A stretch of DNA of 64,000 nt from positions 6,474,001-6,538,000 of the forward strand of contig NZ_CP139247.1 in the NCBI RefSeq assembly GCF_034087045.1. The letters are read 5' to 3'. Positions 34,213 through 43,334 of the stretch are shown piece after piece. The stretch comes from Chitinophaga sancti. Its GTDB lineage: Bacteria > Bacteroidota > Bacteroidia > Chitinophagales > Chitinophagaceae. Under the pieces are notes generated by a model. It ran no database searches. It was given only the letters and a program-made list of their open reading frames with translations, and was not told the origin of the DNA. The translations under genes and the position numbers were made by a program. Positions within the stretch are counted from its first letter, which is position 1. Every line of letters begins with the position of its first letter.

Positions 34213-35436
34213 ATGAAAAAACTCCTTTTTTTATTACTGATCGTTTCATGCAAAAAGCTGGATGGCTATAACGATGTTGTATCTACCGATATGACCAAGC
34301 CGGGTGTGGTGACGAATGTAAATGTGATCAACTTCAATGGTGGTGCATATATCACCTATACATTGCCTAATTCATCAAATATCCTGTATGTACAGGCAGA
34401 ATATAAAATCAATGATGAAACAACCAGGCAGACCAAGTCTTCTTACTATTCTGATAGTATTACAGTAAGTGGTTTTGCAGCCAGTAAAGAGTATGAAGTC
34501 GTATTGCATACAGTGAGCCGTGCACAGGTGGTGTCTGATCCGGTGACGGTAAAAGTCCATCCGGATACGCCTCCTTATTTACTGGCACGACCTACAGTGG
34601 TGATGCAGCCAGACTTTGGCGGAGTGAGTATTACCTGTGAGAATAAGGCGAAAGCAAATTTGGGAATTATCACCATTGCACCAGATAAAACGAAGAAATA
34701 CCAGATCATTTCGCAGAACTATACCGACGAAGATTCCATTTCGTATAGTCTGCATGGATTCGATACGATTCCACAGCAATTTGGCGTATACGTTACCGAC
34801 CAATGGGGGAATATTTCAGATACCTTATTCTCAACTATCACACCTGTATTTGAAGCGCAGATGGATAAGTCGCTCTTCCGTAGCTATTCATTGGGTACAG
34901 ATGCAAAGACAGGGTTTGGATGGGTGATAGAGAACCTTTGGAACAATTCAACAGGGTCTCCCGGTTATCATACAGAGCAACCGATACAGCCGTTGGTATG
35001 GCCGGCCGTGATCACATTCGACATGGGGCAGGCGGCGCGGTTGAGCAGATATACTATCTGGAACAGAGGTATTGATGGCAGTGGTACGTGGTTATGGCAG
35101 GCAGGTGCGCCACAGACATGGGTGCTTTGGGGAAGAGCCGATACACCTGTAGACGAAACGATGCCAGATGCGGACCACCTCCCTCCTGTTGGCGGTACGA
35201 CACCTAATGGATGGATTAACCTGGGATTCTATAATGCGCCAGCCAAACCATCCGGGTTACCCAACCCGCAATATACGAATGCGGATCTTGCTTTTTGGAA
35301 TAATGGGTTCAGTTATAATTTTTCACTGAGCTTGCCGAAGGTAAGGTACATCCGTTTTGAATGTGTATCCAATATGGCACAGACGAATACATTTTTTAAC
35401 ATGACTGAACTCACATTCTGGGGTGATCCCAGGTAA
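34213..35436 (+). CDS. Surface lipoprotein with DUF4959/DUF5126/DUF5000 architecture
   Basis: A 407-residue lipoprotein (L-L-I-V-S-C at 9-13). N-terminal immunoglobulin-like DUF4959 (about 25-115, P-G-V-V-T-N-V-N-V), a middle DUF5126-like domain (about 120-210), and a C-terminal DUF5000/F5-8 type C-like domain (about 225-407) with I-T-F-D-M-G-Q-A-A-R-L-S-R-Y-T-I-W and a Y-I-R-F-E end. Such proteins occur downstream of susD and bind glycans at the cell surface. Start 12 bases after susD. Confidence 0.88.
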   Translation: MKKLLFLLLIVSCKKLDGYNDVVSTDMTKPGVVTNVNVINFNGGAYITYTLPNSSNILYVQAEYKINDETTRQTKSSYYSDSITVSGFAASKEYEVVLHTVSRAQVVSDPVTVKVHPDTPPYLLARPTVVMQPDFGGVSITCENKAKANLGIITIAPDKTKKYQIISQNYTDEDSISYSLHGFDTIPQQFGVYVTDQWGNISDTLFSTITPVFEAQMDKSLFRSYSLGTDAKTGFGWVIENLWNNSTGSPGYHTEQPIQPLVWPAVITFDMGQAARLSRYTIWNRGIDGSGTWLWQAGAPQTWVLWGRADTPVDETMPDADHLPPVGGTTPNGWINLGFYNAPAKPSGLPNPQYTNADLAFWNNGFSYNFSLSLPKVRYIRFECVSNMAQTNTFFNMTELTFWGDPR

Positions 35437-35454
35437 TCTATAAAACGGCATACA

Positions 35455-36651
35455 ATGAGATATCTACTGGTATGCGTGCTACTGTTGGTGGCATGCAGCA
35501 AAAAACCGACAGACTACCGTGAGTTTTTGAATGGTACAGAACTGGTATACCCGGGTAAAGTGTCTAATGCACAGGCGTTACCGGGTGATGGACGGTTGCA
35601 GTTAATATGGCAGCCTAGTCCGGATCAGAGCATTGTAAAGTACAATGTATATTGGAATAATGGCACTGATTCTATGACCATCAATTCCACCACACATAAT
35701 ACTTCGGATACGGTACGTTGTACGATAGCTGGGCTGGCGGAATATGTGTATACATTTATTGTGTACTCTTATGATGCGCAGGGAAACAGGTCTGTGGCTA
35801 CGGAGATTAACAATGCGAGGGTATATGGTACAGTTTATAAATCGACATTACATAATAGATTACCGGAGGCAGATCCTTATATGATTAATGATGATAACAC
35901 GGTGACATTGCGGTTTGTGACACCTGATACAATCAATATTACGACGGCTTTAAAGTATACAAATCAGAATGGAGAGGTGGCAACTGTATGGGTTTCACCT
36001 TTGGAAGATTCATTGAAACTGACCGATTATAAATTTGGTACGCCGATCGTGTATCAATCTTCTTATATTCCGGTTATGGGCGCATTGGATACATTTTATA
36101 CTTCCCGTTATGATACCTTTCCCAGTATACTGCGACTGGTACAGTGTGATAAGAGTTTATTCCAGGAGCATGATCTGTGGGGGGATATGGGGATCTATCA
36201 ATCGGATACGCGGGTGAGTAAATTGTGGGATGGATCTGTAGGACCGCAGGATTATCCGAATATATATCATAGTGATGGGAATGGGTCGTTGCCGAGGGTG
36301 TTGAGTTTTGATATGGGGATGGCGTATAATAACCTGAGTATAATAGAGGAAACAGGTAGAGGGTGTTGTAATAATCCCGATCAGTTTGAGGTATGGGGGA
36401 TTGATGATCTAACGGATGCAGTGCCTGAGTTGAATTCGGATGATGCGGGGTGGAAGGCGGCGATGCAAAGTAAGGGATGGACTTTGTTGAAGGAAGTGGC
36501 GAGAACGGATAATGGGAATGCAGCGTTTAAGGTTAATTTGATGGATAATCCGCCGCCGGTAAGGTATATCAGGATCAGGGTAACGCATTGTGCGAATGGA
36601 TCGACGAATTATGTGAACCTTTCAGAGATTACTTTTTGGAATAGAGAATAG
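35455..36651 (+). CDS. Surface lipoprotein with DUF4998 and DUF5000-like domains
   Basis: A 398-residue lipoprotein (L-L-L-V-A-C). The N-terminal DUF4998 domain (about 20-210) starts Y-R-E-F-L-N-G-T-E-L-V-Y-P-G-K-V and includes two fibronectin-like parts; the C-terminal domain (about 235-398) ends R-Y-I-R-I-R-V-T and E-I-T-F-W, as in its neighbour. A second surface glycan-binding protein of the locus. Its late codons are unusually G-rich. The 71-bp repeats begin at its 3' end. Confidence 0.85.
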   Translation: MRYLLVCVLLLVACSKKPTDYREFLNGTELVYPGKVSNAQALPGDGRLQLIWQPSPDQSIVKYNVYWNNGTDSMTINSTTHNTSDTVRCTIAGLAEYVYTFIVYSYDAQGNRSVATEINNARVYGTVYKSTLHNRLPEADPYMINDDNTVTLRFVTPDTINITTALKYTNQNGEVATVWVSPLEDSLKLTDYKFGTPIVYQSSYIPVMGALDTFYTSRYDTFPSILRLVQCDKSLFQEHDLWGDMGIYQSDTRVSKLWDGSVGPQDYPNIYHSDGNGSLPRVLSFDMGMAYNNLSIIEETGRGCCNNPDQFEVWGIDDLTDAVPELNSDDAGWKAAMQSKGWTLLKEVARTDNGNAAFKVNLMDNPPPVRYIRIRVTHCANGSTNYVNLSEITFWNRE

Positions 36652-36998
36652 ATGGGGAAAGGTTATTATAGGATTGAATCCTATCGCTATTGGTGGATAA
36701 ACTAACATAAATTGATGAGGTATATATTAATGGCCATTATAGAATTGATTCCTTTGGTTATAGGCTGATAAACTAAAATAAATTAATGAAGTATATACTA
36801 ATGGCCATTATAGAATTGATTCCTTTGGTTATAGGCTGATAAACTAAAATAAATTAATGAAGTATATACTAATGGCCATTATAGAATTGATTCCTTTGGT
36901 TATAGGCTGATAAACTAAAATAAATTAATGAAGTATATATTAATGGCCATTATAGAATTGATTCCTTTGGTTATTGGCTGATAAACTAAAATAAATTA
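36646..36998 (+). repeat. 71-bp tandem repeats ending at the GH95 start codon
   Basis: ATG codons occur at 36715, 36786, 36857, 36928 and 36999, exactly 71 bases apart; the last is the GH95 start. A more diverged copy lies at 36646-36714. Each upstream copy can encode MKYILMAIIELIPLVIG then TGA (the first copy has R instead of K), closely resembling the GH95 signal peptide [18 protein letters not shown]. So the unit is a duplicated RBS, start codon and signal-peptide region. The whole 347-bp gap is occupied by these repeats. Confidence 0.92.
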
Positions 36999-39503
36999 AT
37001 GAAGTATATATTAACAATAATATTTGGAATAATTCCCGCTGTGATCTGTGGTCAAACTTTGCGATATGACAGACCAGCTCAGGTATGGGAGGAGACGTTA
37101 CCGCTCGGGAATGGACGATTGGGGATGATGCCTGATGGGGATGTAAGGATGGAGAAGATTGTGTTGAACGATATAACACTGTGGTCGGGTGCGCCGCAGG
37201 ATGCGAATAATTATGAAGCTTATAAGCAGCTACCGGTTATCAGGCAATTGCTTCGGGAAGGGAAGAATGATGAGGCACAGGCATTGATGGATAAACACTT
37301 TATTTGTACAGGGAAAGGTTCGGGTAGTGTGCCTTTTGGGTGTTATCAGACGATGGGGGAATTGCAGATAGCGTTTGATAATGGTCCGGTGGGATCACAT
37401 GTTTTTGAGGCGCCGGGAGGATATGAGCGAAAACTTTCCTTAAATGATGCGATCGCCAGTTGTGAGTATAAAGCTGGGGGTGTCACTTATCATAGAGAGT
37501 ACTTTACCAGCTTTGATGATGATGTTAGCATTATTCGTTTGACGGCAGATATGCCGGAGAAGCTTACGTGTCGTGTTACAATGAGTCGGGCAGAGAGAGG
37601 GGTTACGCGAATTGAGGATAGTACTTTGGTGCTATCAGGCCAATTGGATAATGGTATAGATGGGCAAGGGATGCGGTATAAGGCAGTAGTAAAAGCGCGA
37701 TTAAAGGGAGGTGTGCTGACGACTGATGATCATGCGCTGGTGATTAAGAATGCTACAGAGATTATTCTGTATGTTTCTGCTGGTACGGATTATAAGGATG
37801 AAAGGTATGTAGAAAGAATAAATAAAGTGTTGAAAACTGCCATTGCAAAACCGTATGGTATAGAAAGAAAGCAGCATATCAGGAAGTATAGAAGATTGTT
37901 TAATAGGGTACAGATTGATCTTGAGAGTGCAGATGAGGCAACTGATAAGAAACTGGCTGCTACAATAGATAAAGGCTTACCCGCAAAAACGGAGAAAGGC
38001 TTGACAACTAAAACCGAAAGAAAACTGGCTGCTACAAAAGATAAAGATTCGCCTGCAACAACGGAAAAGGATTCGCCTGCAACAACAGACAAAGGTTTGC
38101 CCGCAAAAACGGAGAAAGGCTTGACAACTACAACCGACAAAAGATTAGCTGCATTTTATAATCATCCTACAGAGGATAACGAACTACCCGTAATGTTTTA
38201 TCAATTTGGTCGTTACTTATCCATCTGTAGTACAAGGCCCGGTTTATTACCCCCCAATTTACAGGGCTTATGGGCCAATCAAATACAAACACCATGGAAT
38301 GGCGACTATCACCTGGATATAAATGTGCAGATGAATCACTGGCCGCTGGAAGTATCCAATCTATCAGAACTGAACTTACCGCTGGCAGAGCTGGTGCGCG
38401 GGCTTGTCGCCCCTGGTGCCCGCACAGCAAAGGCTTATTACAACGCACCAGGTTGGGTAGCTCATGTAATCACTAATATATGGGGTTTTACAGAACCTGG
38501 TGAAAGTGCTTCCTGGGGTGCTACCAAGTCAGGTTCCGGTTGGTTGTGTAACAACCTGTGGGAGCATTATGCTTTTACAAATGACACACATTATCTGAAA
38601 GACATTTATCCAATTTTAAAAGGCGCTGCAGCGTTTTATAATAGTCTGTTAATAAAAGATGATAAAACAGGATGGCTCGTCATGTCTCCTTCCTCCTCTC
38701 CTGAAAATGCGTTTTATCTTCCGAATGGCAATCATGCCAGTATTTGTATAGGAGCGACAATCGATAACCAGATTGTACGGGATCTGTTTAATAATGTGAT
38801 CAATGCTTCAAAGGCATTGGGTTTGGATGCTGCATTCAGCAATGAACTGTTGGCCAAAATAAAACAACTCCCTCCTGCAGGGGTTATTTCAAAAGATGGC
38901 CGGATCATGGAATGGTTAGAAGATTATAAAGAAACAGATCCGCAACACAGGCATATATCGCATTTGTGGGGATTGTATCCTGCCTCGCTGATCACAGCAG
39001 AAACAACCCCTGATCTGGCAGCTGCGGCAAAGAAAACTTTGGAAGTAAGAGGTGATGATGGGCCAAGCTGGACGATTGCCTATAAACTATTATTCTGGGC
39101 GAGGTTACAGGATGGTAACAGGGCATTTAAACTATTGAAGGAAATACTGAAGCCTACTGTAAGAACAGATATTAATTATGGTGCAGGTGGAGGTGTCTAT
39201 CAGAATATGTTATCTGCAGGTCCGCCGTTTCAGATTGATGGCAACTTTGGCGCTACGGCTGGTATTGCTGAAATGTTGTTGCAAAGTCATGCAGGGATGA
39301 TTAATTTTTTACCGGCTATTCCGGATCATTGGAAAGCGGGAGGATCTGTCAAAGGATTGAAGGCAAGAGGGAATTTTACGGTAGATTTTGCATGGAAAAA
39401 CGGGGAGGTGATTAGTTATCGTGTTACAGCGCCCCGTGCGGGTCAAAAGGTTAAAATAAAAATTAACGGAGAGATCAGGGAGATCATAGCCAGCAAAAAA
39501 TAA
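36999..39503 (+). CDS. GH95 family alpha-L-fucosidase
   Basis: An 834-residue secreted enzyme (signal peptide about 1-18). It begins with the GH95 N-terminal domain ([10 protein letters not shown]) and has catalytic candidates: the general acid Glu near 568 in S-P-E-N-A-F and Asp near 747 in Q-I-D-G-N-F-G. The Asn pair seems to read D-I-N (440-442) where the first is usually Asn, from memory of the Bifidobacterium AfcA enzyme. It should release terminal fucose (or L-galactose). A loop at about 313-384 has expanded into eight-residue repeats. Next gene is the fuconate dehydratase. Confidence 0.9.
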   Translation: MKYILTIIFGIIPAVICGQTLRYDRPAQVWEETLPLGNGRLGMMPDGDVRMEKIVLNDITLWSGAPQDANNYEAYKQLPVIRQLLREGKNDEAQALMDKHFICTGKGSGSVPFGCYQTMGELQIAFDNGPVGSHVFEAPGGYERKLSLNDAIASCEYKAGGVTYHREYFTSFDDDVSIIRLTADMPEKLTCRVTMSRAERGVTRIEDSTLVLSGQLDNGIDGQGMRYKAVVKARLKGGVLTTDDHALVIKNATEIILYVSAGTDYKDERYVERINKVLKTAIAKPYGIERKQHIRKYRRLFNRVQIDLESADEATDKKLAATIDKGLPAKTEKGLTTKTERKLAATKDKDSPATTEKDSPATTDKGLPAKTEKGLTTTTDKRLAAFYNHPTEDNELPVMFYQFGRYLSICSTRPGLLPPNLQGLWANQIQTPWNGDYHLDINVQMNHWPLEVSNLSELNLPLAELVRGLVAPGARTAKAYYNAPGWVAHVITNIWGFTEPGESASWGATKSGSGWLCNNLWEHYAFTNDTHYLKDIYPILKGAAAFYNSLLIKDDKTGWLVMSPSSSPENAFYLPNGNHASICIGATIDNQIVRDLFNNVINASKALGLDAAFSNELLAKIKQLPPAGVISKDGRIMEWLEDYKETDPQHRHISHLWGLYPASLITAETTPDLAAAAKKTLEVRGDDGPSWTIAYKLLFWARLQDGNRAFKLLKEILKPTVRTDINYGAGGGVYQNMLSAGPPFQIDGNFGATAGIAEMLLQSHAGMINFLPAIPDHWKAGGSVKGLKARGNFTVDFAWKNGEVISYRVTAPRAGQKVKIKINGEIREIIASKK
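37940..38149 (+). repeat. 24-bp repeats inside the GH95 gene
   Basis: About eight units of eight residues with the pattern (P/T/A)-(A/T)-(K/T)-(T/K)-(E/D)-K-(G/D)-(L/S), e.g. P-A-K-T-E-K-G-L and P-A-T-T-E-K-D-S. They replace the short loop that precedes the conserved [22 protein letters not shown] segment in GH95 enzymes. Reading frame is kept. Purely Lys/Thr/Asp/Glu-rich and likely disordered. Confidence 0.85.
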
Positions 39504-39506
39504 TTC

Positions 39507-40727
39507 ATGATACAACAGACATTGACAAAAGACGTACGCTATCCACTCGGACATGGAGCTGGCAGTGATGCTATACATCGTGACCCTGTTTATTCTTACG
39601 CCGTTACTTTATTAAAAGATGACAGCGGCCATACAGGTACAGGATTGGCATTTACATTGGGAGAAGGCAATGACCTGGTTTGCAAGGCAGCCGATTTTTA
39701 TGCATCCCGATTAAAAGGCAGAGATATTGAAGACGTAATGGCGAACTTCGGAGAAATATTTCGCGGGTTATCTAATGAACAACAGTTTCGCTGGCTGGGC
39801 CCACATAAGGGTGTTGTTCATTTGGGCCTTGCTTCTGTGACCAATGCCTGTTATGATCTGTGGGCCAAAAAACGAGGTGTTCCTCTATGGAAATTATTGA
39901 TCGATCTTTCTCCCGAAGCAATAGTAAATACACTGGACCTCTCCTATATTGAAGATGAATTAACTGCAAAGCAGGCGATTGCATTGATCACAGCCAACAG
40001 AGATCTGACACGCGAAAAGATCACGGCTACTGGTTATCCAGGTTATGACACCTCTATCGGCTGGTTCAACTACCCGGATGCACAAATAAAGGAAAATGCG
40101 AAAAAAGCCGTTGCAGAAGGATTTAGCGCCATGAAACTCAAAGTTGGATCTGCGGATGCAGAGCGGGATATCCGACGGGCAAATCTTATCAGAGAAGTGA
40201 CGGGCGATGATGTAAAGATCATGCTGGATGCAAACCAGCAATGGACCTTGCCACAGGCACTGAATATATGCGGAAGGTTACAACAAATGCGCCCTTACTG
40301 GATAGAAGAACCTACACATCCTGATGATGTGATCGCACATCAACAACTCGCTAAAGCCATTGCTCCTACAAAACTGGCAGGAGGAGAACATGTACCAAAT
40401 CGGGTAATTTTTAAAAACTATTTACAGGCTAAATGCTTAGGGTTTTTACAGGTGGATGCGGTGAGAGTAGGTGGTGTAAGTGAGTTTATTACAGTGAGCC
40501 TGTTAAGCCGGAAGTATGGTATTCCGGTAGTACCGCATGTGGGTGATATGGGGCAACTACATCAGCATCTGGTGCTATTCAATCATATTTCACTGGGGCA
40601 TGAGGCGCTGTTTTTGGAACATATTCCGCACCTGCAACAACATTTTACACACCCGGTACAAATAAGGGAAGGATACTATCTTACACCACAGGAGCCTGGT
40701 AGCAGTTGTGATCTTAAACAGATATAG
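39507..40727 (+). CDS. L-fuconate dehydratase
   Basis: A 406-residue enolase-superfamily protein (mandelate racemase subgroup). Signatures: A-C-Y-D-L-W-A-K-K-R-G-V-P-L-W-K-L-L, G-Y-P-G-Y-D-T-S-I-G-W, K-L-K-V-G (catalytic Lys), L-D-A-N-Q-Q-W, W-I-E-E-P-T, G-G-E-H, and G-G-V-S-E-F. These match FucD. It converts L-fuconate to 2-keto-3-deoxy-L-fuconate in the oxidative fucose pathway. It starts three bases after GH95. Its C-terminus S-C-D-L-K-Q-I is copied in the repeats that follow. Confidence 0.92.
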   Translation: MIQQTLTKDVRYPLGHGAGSDAIHRDPVYSYAVTLLKDDSGHTGTGLAFTLGEGNDLVCKAADFYASRLKGRDIEDVMANFGEIFRGLSNEQQFRWLGPHKGVVHLGLASVTNACYDLWAKKRGVPLWKLLIDLSPEAIVNTLDLSYIEDELTAKQAIALITANRDLTREKITATGYPGYDTSIGWFNYPDAQIKENAKKAVAEGFSAMKLKVGSADAERDIRRANLIREVTGDDVKIMLDANQQWTLPQALNICGRLQQMRPYWIEEPTHPDDVIAHQQLAKAIAPTKLAGGEHVPNRVIFKNYLQAKCLGFLQVDAVRVGGVSEFITVSLLSRKYGIPVVPHVGDMGQLHQHLVLFNHISLGHEALFLEHIPHLQQHFTHPVQIREGYYLTPQEPGSSCDLKQI

Positions 40728-40983
40728 TCATTCTGACCACCGCAGAGATTGTAGCCACCAGCTGTGAACTAAACAAATTGCATGGATACCGTTATTATTC
40801 TGACCACCGCAGGGATTGTAGCCACAAGCTGTGAACTAAACAAATTGTATGAATACCGTTACTATTCTGACTACCGCAGAAATTGTAGCCACAAGCTGTG
40901 ACCTAAACAAATTGTATGAATACCGTTATTATTCTGACCACCGCAGGAATTATAGCCACCAGCTGTGACCTTAAACAAATTGT
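40722..40983 (+). repeat. 67-bp tandem repeats ending at the symporter start codon
   Basis: ATG codons at 40782, 40849, 40916 and 40984 are spaced 67, 67 and 68 bases; the last is the symporter start. A diverged copy precedes at 40722-40781. The final repeat encodes a 23-residue peptide beginning MNTVIILTTAG and ending C-D-L-K-Q-I-V, whose TGA overlaps the symporter ATG (ATGA). The unit joins sequence like the symporter start to sequence like the dehydratase 3' end. Confidence 0.9.
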
Positions 40984-42546
40984 ATGATCATCGTCGTTAT
41001 TCTATACATCGTAGCCATCGTAACAATCGGCCTATGGGCCGGTCTAAAAAAAGACAAAGACCCAAAGGACTACTTCCTCGCAGGCAAAACCCTGCGCTGG
41101 CCAATGATCGGCCTCGCATTATTTGCCACAAACATATCCTGTCTTCATTTGGTGAGTCTGGCGCAAAGTGGCTATGACGATGGGTTACTAAGTGGCAACT
41201 TTGAATGGATGGCAGCATTTACCTTAATACTGCTGGCACTATTTTTTGCTCCATTTTATATCCTTAGCGGGATCAGTACACTACCCGATTTTTTGGAAAA
41301 ACGTTATAACCGTGCATGCAGGGACTGGCTCACGTTGATCTCTATCATATCTGCCATCACTATCCACATTGCGTTTTCCCTGCTCACAGGTGGTATCGTA
41401 CTGGAAACCTTGTTTGGTATCAACATGTACACCAGCGTAACGGTGATTGCCTGCATTACCGCCGTCTATACCATTATCGGTGGCCTGAGAGCTGTCGTGG
41501 TCACAGAGAGTATTCAGACAGTAGTACTGGTATCAGGTGCAGTGATCATTACCATCGCCTGTTTTCAAAAAATGGGCGGATGGCATGCTATGACGGATGT
41601 ACTACAGGAACATGGACAGCTGGATAAGTTGTCTATGCTGCGGAGTGGCGGAAACCTGCCCTGGTATGGGGTGTTTCTTGGCTACCCGGTGATTGGTATA
41701 TGGTACTGGTGTGCGGATCAAACCATCGTGCAGCGCATATTGGGAGCAAAAAATGAATCCCATGCAAGACTCGGCCCATTGTTTTGTGGCTTTATCAAAA
41801 TACTGCCTGTTTTTATTTTTATTCTGCCCGGGTTATTTGCCAGCACATTGGCACAGAAAGGTTTGCTGATTGCACCTGCAGATAGCAAAGGTATTTACAC
41901 AGTGATGATCACACAACTGGTACCTTCAGGATTGGCTGGTATTATTGTCGCTGCATTATTATCCGGGTTGATGAGCCAGGTATCAGGGGCACTGAATTCT
42001 ATATCTACGCTGGTGAGTTTTGATCTGTACAAAAGATTTAAACCATCCGCAAGCGATCAGCAATTGGTGAGAATGGGGCGTATATCGGCAGGCATTGCTC
42101 TATTATTATCCATTTGTATGCTTCCCCTACTCAATAGCTATAATAGCATTTTCAATGGGGTAAATGATATTATTTCGCATATCGCCCCTCCTATTACCTG
42201 TGTATTTTTGCTGGGCATCTTCTGGTCAAGGGCTTCTGCCAGGGCGGCACAGCTTACACTACTGATAGGATCTTTGCTGGGAGCCTTTGTTTATACAATT
42301 AATAAATTCTACCCGGCTACTTCATTTGCACAAATTCCATTTATGATGATGGCGTTTTACCTGTTCATCATCTGTTGTATTATACAGGTTTCATTTTCTT
42401 TTGTATATCCTATGCAGCATACCGCTGTAAGTGCCACATTATACTGGAAATCGCCATTAGAACCGTTGAAGGATAAAGGCAGTTATAAAATCTTATCTGT
42501 CCTGTTATTACTGGTAATGGCGATCCTATATTCAATCTTTAAATAA
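40984..42546 (+). CDS. Sodium:solute symporter (SSS family)
   Basis: A 520-residue membrane protein with about 13-14 hydrophobic segments. Typical SSS features: a first helix at 2-18, then G-K-T-L-R-W-P-M-I-G-L-A-L-F-A-T-N-I-S, L-F-F-A-P-F-Y and I-S-T-L-P-D-F-L-E-K-R-Y. This fits the SGLT/fucose-type sodium symporters and should import a sugar freed by the fucosidase. Located between fuconate dehydratase and an L-fucose dehydrogenase-like SDR, so L-fucose is the likely cargo. Confidence 0.9.
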   Translation: MIIVVILYIVAIVTIGLWAGLKKDKDPKDYFLAGKTLRWPMIGLALFATNISCLHLVSLAQSGYDDGLLSGNFEWMAAFTLILLALFFAPFYILSGISTLPDFLEKRYNRACRDWLTLISIISAITIHIAFSLLTGGIVLETLFGINMYTSVTVIACITAVYTIIGGLRAVVVTESIQTVVLVSGAVIITIACFQKMGGWHAMTDVLQEHGQLDKLSMLRSGGNLPWYGVFLGYPVIGIWYWCADQTIVQRILGAKNESHARLGPLFCGFIKILPVFIFILPGLFASTLAQKGLLIAPADSKGIYTVMITQLVPSGLAGIIVAALLSGLMSQVSGALNSISTLVSFDLYKRFKPSASDQQLVRMGRISAGIALLLSICMLPLLNSYNSIFNGVNDIISHIAPPITCVFLLGIFWSRASARAAQLTLLIGSLLGAFVYTINKFYPATSFAQIPFMMMAFYLFIICCIIQVSFSFVYPMQHTAVSATLYWKSPLEPLKDKGSYKILSVLLLLVMAILYSIFK

Positions 42547-42552
42547 CGAGAC

Positions 42553-43332
42553 ATGCAACTTTTGACCGGTAAAATAATTTTGCTAACAGGAGGATCCACA
42601 GGTATCGGATTTGAATGTGCATTAAAATACGCGGAAGCAGGTGCTGTAGTCGTATTGGTATCGAACGATGCTACTACACTGACCACCGCTATCAATACCC
42701 TGGGTGATAAACATTACAATATCTATGCAGATATTTCACAGACGGCTGATGTACAACAGATGATTGCTCTGACATTGGAGAAATATGGCAGGATCGATGT
42801 GATCCATAACAATGCCGCGATTGCTCACCCCTCCAAACCATTGCATGAAACGGCGGAAAAAGAATGGGATGACCTGATGAACATTAACCTGAAGAGTATT
42901 TTCTTAACTACACGATATGGTATTGATGCATTAAAAAACAGTAAGGGATGCATTATCAATACGAGTAGCCTGGTAGGTGAAATAGGACAGGAAAATCACG
43001 CTGCCTATACTGCGACAAAAGGAGCTGTGAATGCACTTACAAAGTCTATGGCGCTGGATTATGCACCTTATCAAATTCGTGTAAATGCGGTGGCACCTGC
43101 TGGTGTATGGACACCCATGTTACGCGAATGGGGTAAGTACCAGAACAATGGCCAGGGAATTGACGCATATATGAATGCGATTCATCCGCTGGGCTATTGT
43201 CCTGAGGGCGATGTGATTGCGGATGCGTGTGTATTTCTGGCTTCAGAAAAAGCCAGGTTTATTACAGGTCATGTCATGCATGTAAGCGGTGGTGCAGAAT
43301 TAGGTTACAGGGCGCTTAAATACCAGGATTAA
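42553..43332 (+). CDS. SDR, probable L-fucose dehydrogenase
   Basis: A 259-residue SDR with T-G-G-S-T-G-I-G (about 13-20), H-N-N-A-A-I, N-T-S-S-L-V-G-E-I-G-Q, Y-T-A-T-K-G-A-V-N-A-L-T-K-S-M-A-L-D and the C-terminal V-S-G-G-A-E-L-G-Y. The last two stretches match the HSD17B14-type L-fucose dehydrogenases closely. It should oxidise L-fucose to the lactone (NAD), the step before fuconate. An alternative is the later 2-keto-3-deoxyfuconate oxidation. Six bases after the symporter gene. Confidence 0.85.
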   Translation: MQLLTGKIILLTGGSTGIGFECALKYAEAGAVVVLVSNDATTLTTAINTLGDKHYNIYADISQTADVQQMIALTLEKYGRIDVIHNNAAIAHPSKPLHETAEKEWDDLMNINLKSIFLTTRYGIDALKNSKGCIINTSSLVGEIGQENHAAYTATKGAVNALTKSMALDYAPYQIRVNAVAPAGVWTPMLREWGKYQNNGQGIDAYMNAIHPLGYCPEGDVIADACVFLASEKARFITGHVMHVSGGAELGYRALKYQD

Positions 43333-43334
43333 TC

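Noticed and set aside
36646..36998. CRISPR array
   Set aside because: Units are contiguous, 71 bp, without spacers, and lead into a gene start; no cas genes in the window.
37790..38140. Reverse-strand low-complexity frame rich in Val, Ser and Phe
   Set aside because: It is the shadow of the 24-bp repeats in GH95 and only mirrors their periodicity.
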